Shown here piece after piece: positions 1 through 5,779 of a DNA stretch of 7,180 nucleotides. The position numbers were made by a program, and so were the translations under genes. Below the pieces are notes generated by a model. That model made no database searches and was not told the DNA's origin. It saw only the letters and a program-made list of their open reading frames with translations. The stretch covers positions 1 to 7,180 of the forward strand of contig DBQJ01000012.1 of NCBI GenBank assembly GCA_002305205.1, given 5' to 3'. Each line of letters opens with the position of its first letter. Position 1 is the first letter of the stretch. Origin of the DNA: a candidate division WWE3 bacterium UBA1397 (GTDB lineage: Bacteria > Patescibacteriota > WWE3 > UBA101185 > UBA10185).

Positions 1-1058
1 TTTTCCACCTCTTTATACTGATTAAGGTAGTTTTTAGCGTACAGTTCGTAGGATTGATTTAAAATATCTGTATCGATAGGGAGTTTGGAGAGTTGGTTGC
101 TGTAAAGTTCATGCATATCTTGTTCTTCAATATATTTTTGGTGTTGTTTGCAAATACGTTTTGAATTTGTACAGTAATAATAAACATATTTTCCTTTTTT
201 TGTAGTTGCTGTGTGTAAACAACCACAATCTCCACATTTGATAAATCCTCTGTACAAAAAATAATGCTTTTGAGATTTTGGAATGTTATTTTTAACAATA
301 AGTTTCTGAACTTTATCAAATAATTCCATTGAGATAATCGGTTCGTAACTTCCTTGATACAGTTGCTTGTTGTATTCAAAAGTTCCTGTGTAATCTATGC
401 GTTTTAGTAACTTGTTTATGGTGTTTAGATAAACTCTGTAACCTTTTTTTGTTCTAAAACCCATTTCATATAAGGTTTTTGTTATTTCTCTTAGGTGTTT
501 ACCTTCTGCATACATTTCAAATGCTAATTTCACAAAATACGCTCTATCTGGGTCGGGTTTCATTTTTTTATCAACTATGTAATAACCAATTTTTGAAGAA
601 CCTGGAATTTCACCTCTTTTAAGTTTGGTATCTGTTCCATCTTTAACTTTTGAACGAAGTTTTCTTGAATAATTGGAAGCGTCCACAAACTCATGGCCAA
701 TATTCATAAAGTCTCTATCTGAAGCATAAATATCGTGTTCAGTAATAATCTTTTGGATTAAACCATTTTCATAAAGGGATTGTAATAACCCTGCTTCAGT
801 TAAATTTCTTGCTAATCTATCAATATCCCAAGTAACAATAATATCTGCTTCTTTATTTTTAATACGAGAAATAAGGTTATCAAACTTAGGTCGGTTTCCA
901 GCGTTCTTAGCAGATTTTGCTTCTAAAATAGTATCTACAACATTAAGGTTAAAGCGTTTAGCAGTTTCTAAACAAATTCTTTCCTGTGTTTCCAAGGAGT
1001 ATTCTTGTTTATCAGTACAATCAGTAGATTTTCTGCAATATATAAAACAATTATTCAT
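1..1058 (-). CDS. Large serine recombinase, C-terminus beyond window edge
   Basis: A site-specific DNA recombinase of the resolvase/invertase superfamily that cuts and rejoins DNA through a serine-DNA linkage. I translated 352 residues, open to the left edge. The N-terminal catalytic domain (about 1-140) has the nucleophile motif YCRKS with Tyr7, Arg9 and Ser11, and the conserved DIDRLARN block with Asp80, Arg81 and Arg84. A recombinase domain follows (about 150-260, with IPGSSKIGYY at 151-160). Next comes a zinc-ribbon with Cys275, Cys278, Cys296 and Cys303, then the start of a polar helical, probably coiled-coil segment. Large serine recombinases usually have 450-550 residues, so roughly 100-200 are missing. 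The ATG overlaps the rep stop codon as ATGA and has no Shine-Dalgarno, suggesting translational coupling. Family membership is certain. Integrase versus transposase use, and the att sites, cannot be decided here. Confidence 0.95.
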   Translation of the reverse strand, partial: MNNCFIYCRKSTDCTDKQEYSLETQERICLETAKRFNLNVVDTILEAKSAKNAGNRPKFDNLISRIKNKEADIIVTWDIDRLARNLTEAGLLQSLYENGLIQKIITEHDIYASDRDFMNIGHEFVDASNYSRKLRSKVKDGTDTKLKRGEIPGSSKIGYYIVDKKMKPDPDRAYFVKLAFEMYAEGKHLREITKTLYEMGFRTKKGYRVYLNTINKLLKRIDYTGTFEYNKQLYQGSYEPIISMELFDKVQKLIVKNNIPKSQKHYFLYRGFIKCGDCGCLHTATTKKGKYVYYYCTNSKRICKQHQKYIEEQDMHELYSNQLSKLPIDTDILNQSYELYAKNYLNQYKEVE

Positions 1059-2005
1059 ATTTCTAAGTTTGGAGCAGGAGAAACTTTAAACTGGCGATAC
1101 TTAATAATATCTTGATTATATGTGTTTATATACTCGTTAGCAAAATAAATCTCATTGTTCATAAGATTTTTAGCAATATCATAAGCGTAAACACCTGTAT
1201 TTAATCTTGGTTTAATTAGGTTTTTAGAGTAAAAGAACACTCTAACTCCTTTGAACCTTTTATCAAACAAACTTTTTTCTAAATATTTACTTAAATAATT
1301 AACTGCTAAAAAATCAGGTTTTCGGATATCAATAAAACCATATCCCCAAAGTTCTGCTAATTTTTCTTTAACTATAAAGGGTAAATCACAAAGAATATGG
1401 TAATGAACAGCACCTCGTTTTTGAAACTCAATAACCCCTAAATACTTGAAATTTGGGTATATCTTGCGTAGTTTTTGAATGAAGTTACTTAATAGTTTGT
1501 TACAAATTCGGGGATTTGAAATATCAAAATCACATTCACCAAAGGTGAGAGTTAATAACTTAACATATTCGCCACTAAAGTTTGCTAATGCTAACTGGCG
1601 TATTTTGTTTAATGCTTTGATTGAGTTTCTTCTTCTGTAATCTTCACTTCTATCCTCTTTTTCTTTGGGTTTCCCTGAACCTCGTTTGGATTTAGGGTTC
1701 TTTGCTTTAATAATTGGTTTTTCGTGAATATACAAATCTACATAATCACCATAAGTAATTGCAGTAACATAATATGCAGTTTTAAACTTATCAATTATTG
1801 GAGGAATTACGACGCTACTATCTAGTAGAGTAAAGGGAGAAAGCATGCGACTGTCGTCGCTATGCTTGTTGGCGAGGATTTCTTTTATTAAATCGTCAGT
1901 TTTAGATTTATAAGGTTTGAAATATAATTCTGAATGAAGTTCTGGTTCTTCAAGTGGTGAACCAAAATATTTAACAATATCTTCCTGTGTTTCAAGAGGT
2001 TGCAT
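1055..2005 (-). CDS. HUH-type rolling-circle replication initiator (Rep)
   Basis: A 316-residue protein with the three motifs of HUH replication initiators, which nick one strand at an origin and stay attached through a tyrosine. Motif 1 is LTLTF (151-155). Motif 2 is the metal-binding HYH at 201-203, within the family-typical context QKRGAVHYHILCDLP. Motif 3 is YLSKY (237-241), with Tyr237 and Tyr241 as candidate nucleophiles. The architecture resembles Rep proteins of filamentous-phage gene II and small-plasmid type. A basic linker rich in Lys/Arg/Ser lies at about 100-128. No helicase domain is present. The start is supported by AGGAGGT with a 6-nt gap. The gene overlaps the 60-aa gene upstream by 14 bp and the recombinase downstream by 4 bp. 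Rep beside a recombinase suggests an integrative element or integrated plasmid. A relaxase role is less likely, but the HUH fold alone does not exclude it. Confidence 0.88.
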   Translation of the reverse strand: MQPLETQEDIVKYFGSPLEEPELHSELYFKPYKSKTDDLIKEILANKHSDDSRMLSPFTLLDSSVVIPPIIDKFKTAYYVTAITYGDYVDLYIHEKPIIKAKNPKSKRGSGKPKEKEDRSEDYRRRNSIKALNKIRQLALANFSGEYVKLLTLTFGECDFDISNPRICNKLLSNFIQKLRKIYPNFKYLGVIEFQKRGAVHYHILCDLPFIVKEKLAELWGYGFIDIRKPDFLAVNYLSKYLEKSLFDKRFKGVRVFFYSKNLIKPRLNTGVYAYDIAKNLMNNEIYFANEYINTYNQDIIKYRQFKVSPAPNLEI

Positions 2006-2174
2006 TTTTAACCTCCTGTTGTTTACAAAACAAATATATTGCTTTACCTAAGTGAGATAACGAGTAATAACTTTCTAATATTTCGGCGTCAGTAAAAACA
2101 ACGCCAAATTTTGCTTCTAAAAAGCATTTAAGTTGTTGTAATTCTTCGTTTGTAGGGGATTTAATCTCCAGCAT
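1992..2174 (-). CDS. Small acidic protein of unknown function, upstream of rep
   Basis: A 60-residue protein I cannot assign to a named family. It is predicted mostly helical, with a central block FGVVFTDAEILESYYSL (about 23-39) flanked by helices. The pattern 'FG-x-x-(F/L)-T-(D/E)-x-E' recalls small uncharacterised proteins I associate with recombinase or Rep loci in candidate-phyla genomes; that is memory, not a search. It is probably real because its stop lies 14 bp inside rep, which places it in the same coupled translation unit, and because it carries the rep ribosome binding site. There is no Shine-Dalgarno before its ATG, and the start codon falls within a small hairpin (TCCAG-loop-CTGGA, 2167-2182). 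It could act as a copy-control or recombination directionality factor; this is only inference from size and position. Confidence 0.7.
   Translation of the reverse strand: MLEIKSPTNEELQQLKCFLEAKFGVVFTDAEILESYYSLSHLGKAIYLFCKQQEVKNATS
2011..2017 (-). promoter_or_regulatory. Strong Shine-Dalgarno for rep
   Basis: AGGAGGT on the minus strand lies 5-6 nt before the rep ATG at 2005 and is fully complementary to the anti-Shine-Dalgarno of the 16S gene in this same window. It sits inside the 3' end of the 60-aa gene and fixes the rep start. It is the only clear ribosome binding site I see in the window. Confidence 0.85.
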
Positions 2175-2215
2175 TAACTGGAAATTAGCGTATTATGAGG
2201 ATTTAATCAGACCCT

Positions 2216-2233
2216 AAAAGTTTGCAAACTTTT
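2216..2233. repeat. Perfect 18-bp palindrome between operon genes
   Basis: AAAAGTTTGCAAACTTTT reads the same on both strands. It lies in the 64-bp gap between the 250-aa gene and the 60-aa gene. It is AT-rich and has no clean U-run after it, so it is a poor terminator. A dimeric repressor operator or a recombinase/Rep binding site is more plausible. A weak -10-like CATAAT on the minus strand (2192-2197) lies just downstream and could start a separate transcript for the last three genes. Confidence 0.6.
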
Positions 2234-2238
2234 TGGTA

Positions 2239-2991
2239 CTATTTTGTTTCTGGTTGAACTGCTGGGGTTTTCCACATTGCTTGATATTCATAATATAACT
2301 TTTTTACATATACCTCGTCGCCAAATCTCGGGTGATTTTCAGGAAATATATTTTCTGAAATCTTTAAAAAAGTTAGTTCCTTTTCTTCTTTTAAGTGAGT
2401 AATTTTCATAGCAAGTTCTGTATTTTGGTGAAGTCGTAGGGTATATGGGTTAGAGGGTAGGTTATTATTCATATCAGTTTGGAGATTTTTCCATATTTTT
2501 TTTACTTGTTTCTTAAAAACGTTAAAGGATACATTGTAAGGAATAAATATAACCCCTACTTCATGCTTATAATCAAATAATTTGGAAACAGTTTGCTTTT
2601 TAGTAACTGCAAAATCAACTTTTTCTGAAATAAACCCCTCATACCAATCAACATCAATAATTGTATTAAAAAACAATAGTAAGTATATCTGTTGGTTAAA
2701 GTTCTCTGGTAACCCCATTCTTTCTCTTAGGTTATCAACATAAATATAAAGACTATCTTTTAATAGAATTGTTTGTTCTAAAGGTAACCTATCAAAATTA
2801 ACACCAACAAAAGGGGTTAAATCCAATCCTGTTTCTGGAAACTTTGCATATACACGTAATTTAACAATCAAATCCTTGTATTCTGGGTTATTTACAAATT
2901 TTGCAACAAACTCAGTAGTTTCCTTACTGGGTTTATCTACAAACTCTATTGGATTAAGTGATTTTAAGAATTTTAGGTCGTTTAACTCCAT
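2239..2991 (-). CDS. Uncharacterised 250-aa protein heading the Rep operon
   Basis: I do not recognise this protein. From the ATG at 2991 it has 250 residues with mixed alpha/beta composition, no signal peptide and no convincing membrane segment. The C-terminal part (about 193-239) alternates helix-like stretches containing KEEKELTFLKISENIF and, after a short turn, VYVKKLYYEYQAM. That arrangement is compatible with a helix-turn-helix DNA-binding domain. The reading frame extends upstream to other possible starts, an ATG at 3012 and a TTG at 3030, and none has a Shine-Dalgarno. I prefer 2991 because the upstream codons overlap a hairpin (3018-3042), but 3012 is nearly as good. It sits first in a same-strand cluster with the small protein, Rep and recombinase. 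An accessory replication or regulatory role is an inference from position. Confidence 0.75.
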   Translation of the reverse strand: MELNDLKFLKSLNPIEFVDKPSKETTEFVAKFVNNPEYKDLIVKLRVYAKFPETGLDLTPFVGVNFDRLPLEQTILLKDSLYIYVDNLRERMGLPENFNQQIYLLLFFNTIIDVDWYEGFISEKVDFAVTKKQTVSKLFDYKHEVGVIFIPYNVSFNVFKKQVKKIWKNLQTDMNNNLPSNPYTLRLHQNTELAMKITHLKEEKELTFLKISENIFPENHPRFGDEVYVKKLYYEYQAMWKTPAVQPETK

Positions 2992-3017
2992 AGCGATAGG
3001 AGTGTACCCCATGCTTC

Positions 3018-3042
3018 GGTGGAAATCCAATCACTTCCCACC
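3018..3042 (-). other. 5'-leader hairpin near the operon start
   Basis: In the minus-strand transcript, GGTGGGAA pairs with TTTCCACC (eight pairs including one G-U) around a 9-nt loop. It covers the upstream TTG candidate start (3030) of the 250-aa gene, which argues for a start at 3012 or 2991. The 5' arm is shared with the larger inverted repeat at 3034-3103, so the two structures are mutually exclusive. This is an arrangement that could act as a switch. Confidence 0.45.
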
Positions 3043-3103
3043 ACAGGGGGAGGATTTTAGCACACACTGCGTGTGTGCTTGTAACCTTATAAGTGGTGGG
3101 AAG
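3034..3103. repeat. Nested inverted repeats in the divergent control region
   Basis: The outer arms are CTTCCCACCAC (3034-3044) and GTGGTGGGAAG (3093-3103), a perfect 11-bp inverted repeat that gains three more pairs if one base bulges. Inside lies a second stem, AGCACACAC (3059-3067) and GTGTGTGCT (3071-3079), with a 3-base loop TGC. Together they could extrude as a cruciform or fold as single-stranded DNA. Its position directly upstream of an operon containing an HUH Rep makes it a candidate double-strand origin or Rep autoregulatory site. The inner palindrome also sits just upstream of the extended -10, like an operator. Structure is seen; function is inferred. Confidence 0.6.
3054..3059 (-). 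promoter_or_regulatory. Extended -10 promoter for the Rep operon
   Basis: On the minus strand TAAAAT is preceded by TGC, giving the extended -10 form TGnTAnnnT. A weak -35-like TTACAA lies 19 bp upstream at 3079-3084, and the inner palindrome (3059-3079) fills the spacer. Transcription would start near 3047, leaving a leader of about 55 nt before the ATG at 2991. A 19-bp spacer filled by a palindrome is the geometry of MerR-controlled promoters, but no such regulator is in the window. Confidence 0.4.
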
Positions 3104-3145
3104 GTGAAATCCCAACGACGTGTATTTTTTGAACTGATTTTAATT

Positions 3146-3151
3146 TATAAT
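3146..3151 (+). promoter_or_regulatory. -10 box for a leaderless MBL hydrolase mRNA
   Basis: A perfect TATAAT followed by exactly six bases and then the ATG at 3158. The expected transcription start falls on or next to the A of the ATG, implying a leaderless transcript, and no Shine-Dalgarno is present. No good -35 is visible at 16-18 bp; the upstream region is T-rich. The same spacing recurs before the genes starting at 4550 and 4647. Confidence 0.6.
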
Positions 3152-3157
3152 TCAACT

Positions 3158-4012
3158 ATGAAAATTACATTTTTAGGAACAGGTGCTGATACTGCTTACC
3201 CATTACCTTTTTGCTTATGCAATAGTTGTGTGAAAGCAAGGGAACTAGGTGGGAAAAATTTGCGTAAAAGGTCGTCCATTGTAATAAACACAGATTTAAT
3301 TGTTGATTTAGGTCCCGACATTATGGCCAGTTCCTTTATGCATAATATTTCAATCGCTGATATTAGGTACTGGTTACAAACACATTCACATGCAGACCAT
3401 TTTGATCCCGCCCATTTATCAACAAGAATTCCAGAATATGCAGGAGTAAATACACCACGACTAGAACTTTACGCTTCTGAAGCAACTATCTATAAAATGT
3501 CGGAAATGCTTAGGGGTATAGGTTATATATCAGACCTAATGAACGATAAAGAACAGAACAGACTAAATCTACAAGTAAATCCAATTCATACTTTTCAATC
3601 TGTAACCTTTGGAAGCTATACTGTTACTGCATTGACCACGAACCACGATACCTCTGTTGAATCGCTTTTATTCACTATTACAGAACATGGTAAATCAGTT
3701 TTTTATGGGACTGATACAGACGAACTACCTGAAGAAACTTGGGTAGACCTACAAAAGAAAAAGTTAGTATTTGACGTAGTAATCCTAGACCACACATATG
3801 GACCTAATGTGAATGGAGGTGGCCATTTAAATGCAAATAACTTTGAAAAACATATTAAAATTATGAGAGATTTATCGTTGATTGGGGATAATACGCAGAT
3901 ATACGCAACTCATATCTCTCACGAAGGGAATCCTATACATTCGGAACTTGAAAAATATGGGAGTGAACACGGTTACAAGATTGCATATGACGGGTTAGTC
4001 CTCACCCTTTAG
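3158..4012 (+). CDS. PhnP-like metallo-beta-lactamase-fold phosphodiesterase
   Basis: A 284-residue metal-dependent hydrolase, a typical length for the family. It opens with the beta-strand MKITFLGTG, then CxCxxC (Cys19, Cys21, Cys24), which in E. coli PhnP forms a structural zinc site. The signature THSHADH (75-81) supplies His76, His78, Asp80 and His81 to a two-metal centre. Further ligands are likely His163 (TNHD), Asp186 (FYGTDTD) and His252 (ATHISH). His255, three residues on, matches the fourth ligand of the PhnP structural zinc. PhnP itself cleaves phosphoribosyl cyclic phosphate in phosphonate breakdown. No phosphonate genes are nearby, so substrate and pathway here are unknown; another cyclic phosphodiester is possible. 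The reading frame stays open upstream to 2876, but that stretch crosses the control region and the opposite-strand gene and lacks family similarity. The ATG at 3158 is chosen because the family begins there. Confidence 0.9.
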   Translation: MKITFLGTGADTAYPLPFCLCNSCVKARELGGKNLRKRSSIVINTDLIVDLGPDIMASSFMHNISIADIRYWLQTHSHADHFDPAHLSTRIPEYAGVNTPRLELYASEATIYKMSEMLRGIGYISDLMNDKEQNRLNLQVNPIHTFQSVTFGSYTVTALTTNHDTSVESLLFTITEHGKSVFYGTDTDELPEETWVDLQKKKLVFDVVILDHTYGPNVNGGGHLNANNFEKHIKIMRDLSLIGDNTQIYATHISHEGNPIHSELEKYGSEHGYKIAYDGLVLTL

Positions 4013-4013
4013 A

Positions 4014-4055
4014 TTGGGAGTTGTTGTAATATAGTTAGTTCCAACATAGTCCCAA
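4014..4055 (+). terminator. Imperfect hairpin after the MBL gene
   Basis: TTGGGA (4014-4019) pairs with TCCCAA (4050-4055), and TGTTG (4022-4026) with CAACA (4042-4046), two bases beyond the stop codon. A second small stem AATGG/CCATT follows at 4055-4068. No U-run follows directly; the nearest T-rich stretch is at 4083-4088. It may mark the 3' end or protect it, between two convergent genes, but it is not a canonical intrinsic terminator. Confidence 0.35.
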
Positions 4056-4106
4056 ATGGCCCACCATTAATAATCACAAATATTTTTTAATTTGTTTAAA
4101 TTATAT

Positions 4107-4550
4107 TTAGCGCCTAGTACCAAAATGTTTTTGTGTTTTCGTCTTACGCATTTCATCATCTGCCTCTTTCGGTGTTAATTCTAAAGGTGGGTCTCCGCGA
4201 GGAGAATCTTCATTTACTTCTCTCATAATTTCCTCCCATTCTCCGCAAGGTGGTAAGCCATCATCATCTTCTGTTTTATACACGTCTACTTCATCAGACA
4301 CTTCATCTCCCACACCATCTAATTCTATAGGGGGAATATTCCTTCTGTTATTTTCATTATATCCCCAACCTTCTTGCTCCTCATGAGATTTTCCCCCTCC
4401 ATCGTGTCTATTTTTTCTACGTCCAACCTCGATATTACCTTTACCTCCCATCTTAATAATGAAATCTTTGGACCTGCCCACTTTCCTCTGTAGATCATCG
4501 CGTTCACCCTCTTCTATATCATCTGACGGCATTTTAGTAATAACTTCCAT
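4107..4550 (-). CDS. Highly charged, probably disordered protein of unknown function
   Basis: A 147-residue protein with no recognisable family. It is very rich in Glu, Asp, Lys, Arg and Gly and poor in hydrophobic residues. It has a basic, glycine-rich first half (about 22-70) and a mainly acidic second half (about 75-132, with a DDD run and many Glu), ending in a basic tail (RKTKTQKHFGTRR). This polarity suggests an intrinsically disordered protein, perhaps binding nucleic acid or a basic partner. There is no signal peptide or membrane helix. The ATG at 4550 follows TATAAA by exactly six bases, as in neighbouring genes, which is the best support that it is real; an internal ATG at 4532 is an alternative. 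It is convergent with the MBL gene and divergent from the methyltransferase. Unusual composition means a chance open frame cannot be excluded. Confidence 0.6.
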   Translation of the reverse strand: MEVITKMPSDDIEEGERDDLQRKVGRSKDFIIKMGGKGNIEVGRRKNRHDGGGKSHEEQEGWGYNENNRRNIPPIELDGVGDEVSDEVDVYKTEDDDGLPPCGEWEEIMREVNEDSPRGDPPLELTPKEADDEMRKTKTQKHFGTRR

Positions 4551-4556
4551 ACGACA

Positions 4557-4562
4557 TTTATA
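4557..4562 (-). promoter_or_regulatory. -10 box for the charged-protein gene
   Basis: TATAAA on the minus strand, six bases before the ATG at 4550, implying a leaderless transcript. No good -35 hexamer is visible at the expected distance and there is no Shine-Dalgarno. Confidence 0.5.
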
Positions 4563-4611
4563 TCAAATTGGGTAAGCAGGGGAAAGTTAGTAATATAAGC
4601 TACTTGTAATA

Positions 4612-4640
4612 TTGGGAGTTTTATTATTCAGTTGTAGAAT
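4612..4640 (+). promoter_or_regulatory. Promoter for the methyltransferase gene
   Basis: TTGGGA (4612-4617) as -35, a 17-bp spacer, then TAGAAT (4635-4640) as -10. Six bases separate the -10 from the ATG at 4647, so the transcript would be leaderless. The spacing and hexamers fit a housekeeping sigma factor. Confidence 0.55.
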
Positions 4641-4646
4641 CTTTTT

Positions 4647-5487
4647 ATGCTGATTGATGAACAGATTATTGAAAGGATTAAAAACCACTATAGCAATGAG
4701 TATGCTGACGTATATCCCAAACTTGTTGCTGAAAAGAATTTTAACAAAGATATTTTATCCGATTGGCGTATTAACAATCAAATAAATCAAATTACACAGT
4801 TTCCTTTTTTACTAAGAATAAGAAATTGATATTGGATGCGGTATTGGTCTGGAGGTTATAAAACTTAGGGAGAACAACTATGAAGTTTACGGTTACGAGA
4901 TTAATCAGGAACTATATAAGATAAGTAAAGATATTGCTAAATCTAAAGGATATGAAAATATTTTTCTTTATGGAAAAGATGAAAAAGCCCATATACCTGT
5001 ACAAAATTGTACATTTGATATAGCTTATTCAAAAATGGTTTTGGAACATGTAAAAAATCTGGAAGATCATTTCTTAGAGATACTTAGAATTCTAAAGCCG
5101 GGTGGAAAATTTGTTGTCTTCACATGCAACTACTCTCTTTTTTATGAATTCCATTATCAAATGTTTTTACCAATTTTCTCAAGACCTCTAACAAAATTAA
5201 TATTGAAATTGTTTGGAAGAAATACAAATTTCATCGATGGGGTTAATTTTATTACTCCACGAAAAATAGATAAAATTCTCAATAAGATCGCTATGTCCTA
5301 CGACATAGTATGGGAAGATACTGGAAGAAATAAGTTTATAGATGATCTGGAAAACTCAGCAGTACACTCAAAAAGTTTTATCCGCTTCGGAAAAATATTT
5401 AAGTTATTAGGTTTGGAAAATTTTCTATTAACAAAAGATCTTTTTAATCTCCTGATATACGTAATAACAAAAAATGCACCCCACTAA
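4647..5487 (+). pseudogene. Class I SAM-dependent methyltransferase, frameshifted
   Basis: The first 60 codons (MLIDEQIIERIKNHY...) run into TGA at 4827. The frame one base further on opens at 4822 and continues to TAA at 5485-5487. That second frame begins with the SAM-binding motif I, IDIGCGIG (from 4825), then an acidic residue after strand 2 (YGYE) that should bind the ribose. It continues with FDIAYSKMVLEHV and LKPGGKFVVFTCNY, the classic motif III/IV region of methyltransferases acting on small molecules or lipid/sugar substrates. The total of 841 nt is one base over a multiple of three; a single deletion would give 279 residues. The only single-event site is 4822-4829, containing an AAA run, because the second frame has stops at 4813 and 4819. 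Either an extra A (real mutation or assembly error) or a +1 recoding at AAT-TGA would explain it. The substrate is unknown. It converges on the 16S gene. Confidence 0.85.
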
Positions 5488-5496
5488 GAGGTGCAT
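5469..5496 (-). terminator. Intrinsic terminator of the 16S transcript
   Basis: On the minus strand ATGCACC (5496-5490) pairs with GGTGCAT (5480-5474) across a 9-nt loop and runs straight into TTTTTT (5474-5469). This is a standard Rho-independent terminator about 290 nt past the 16S 3' end. It overlaps the last codons of the convergent methyltransferase. Read on the plus strand the same stem has no U-run, so it is mainly one-directional. Confidence 0.75.
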
Positions 5497-5710
5497 AATT
5501 CAGAATAATCAAGATCTATAAGGTAAGAAGAACGCTAAGCGGAAATTTTTGGATTACTTCCGCATAACCAACTCAGCTGTTTGTGAGATATACAGCTATT
5601 TATTAAACAATGTTGTAGAGTCATTAAACATTGAGTGTGTTTTATTTTTTCTAACGGACTTTGCTGTATATAAAATACAGCCCAAGATTCCGTAGATCAA
5701 AAACACATGT
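5497..5710 (-). other. 16S trailer, distal part: four hairpins, no gene
   Basis: No gene, tRNA or 23S start is visible here. It holds four short inverted repeats: GCGGAA/TTCCGC (5539-5563), AGCTGT/ACAGCT (5575-5597), CAATGTT/AACATTG (5608-5633) and GCTGTAT/ATACAGC (5663-5681). There is also a near-perfect direct repeat, ATTAAACAATG (5602-5612) and ATTAAACATTG (5623-5633). It is part of the precursor between the 16S 3' end and the terminator. Confidence 0.5.
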
Positions 5711-5779
5711 TTCTCCTTTTACCCTACCGAGTAATAAATTACTCATTTAGGTAAAAAGGTAAGAAACCATAAGGTTTCT
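5711..5779 (-). other. 16S trailer, proximal part: two strong stems
   Basis: The first stem, 5715-5759, pairs CCTTTTACC with GGTAAAAAGG (one bulge) outside a perfect GAGTAA/TTACTC hairpin with a 4-nt loop. The second, 5762-5779, is AGAAACC/GGTTTCT with loop ATAA. It starts about six bases past the mature 16S 3' end. Both lie where RNase III-type or other 3' maturation signals are expected. A usual processing stem would need the 5' leader, which is outside the window. Confidence 0.5.

Noticed and set aside
59..379. 106-codon minus-strand frame
   Set aside because: It is out of frame inside the serine recombinase, whose motifs are clear throughout.
3018..3103. CRISPR repeat or IS200/IS605 end
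   Set aside because: There is no regularly spaced repeat array and no TnpA or TnpB gene; the inverted repeats are single and nested.
2876..3157. Possible 94-residue N-terminal extension of the MBL hydrolase
   Set aside because: It runs antisense to the 250-aa gene and across the control region; family members begin at MKITFLGTG, and a TATAAT stands six bases before that ATG.
4325..4507. 60-codon minus-strand frame
   Set aside because: It overlaps the longer 147-codon frame on the same strand, which has the promoter-like signal.
4647..4829. Free-standing 60-aa protein
   Set aside because: The methyltransferase motif I follows immediately in the next frame, so this is the N-terminus of a frameshifted gene.
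5520..5600. tRNA-like stretch on the minus strand (AGCTGAGTTGGTTATGC resembles a D-arm)
   Set aside because: No T-arm motif, no matching acceptor stem and no proper anticodon loop; the inverted repeats do not form a cloverleaf.
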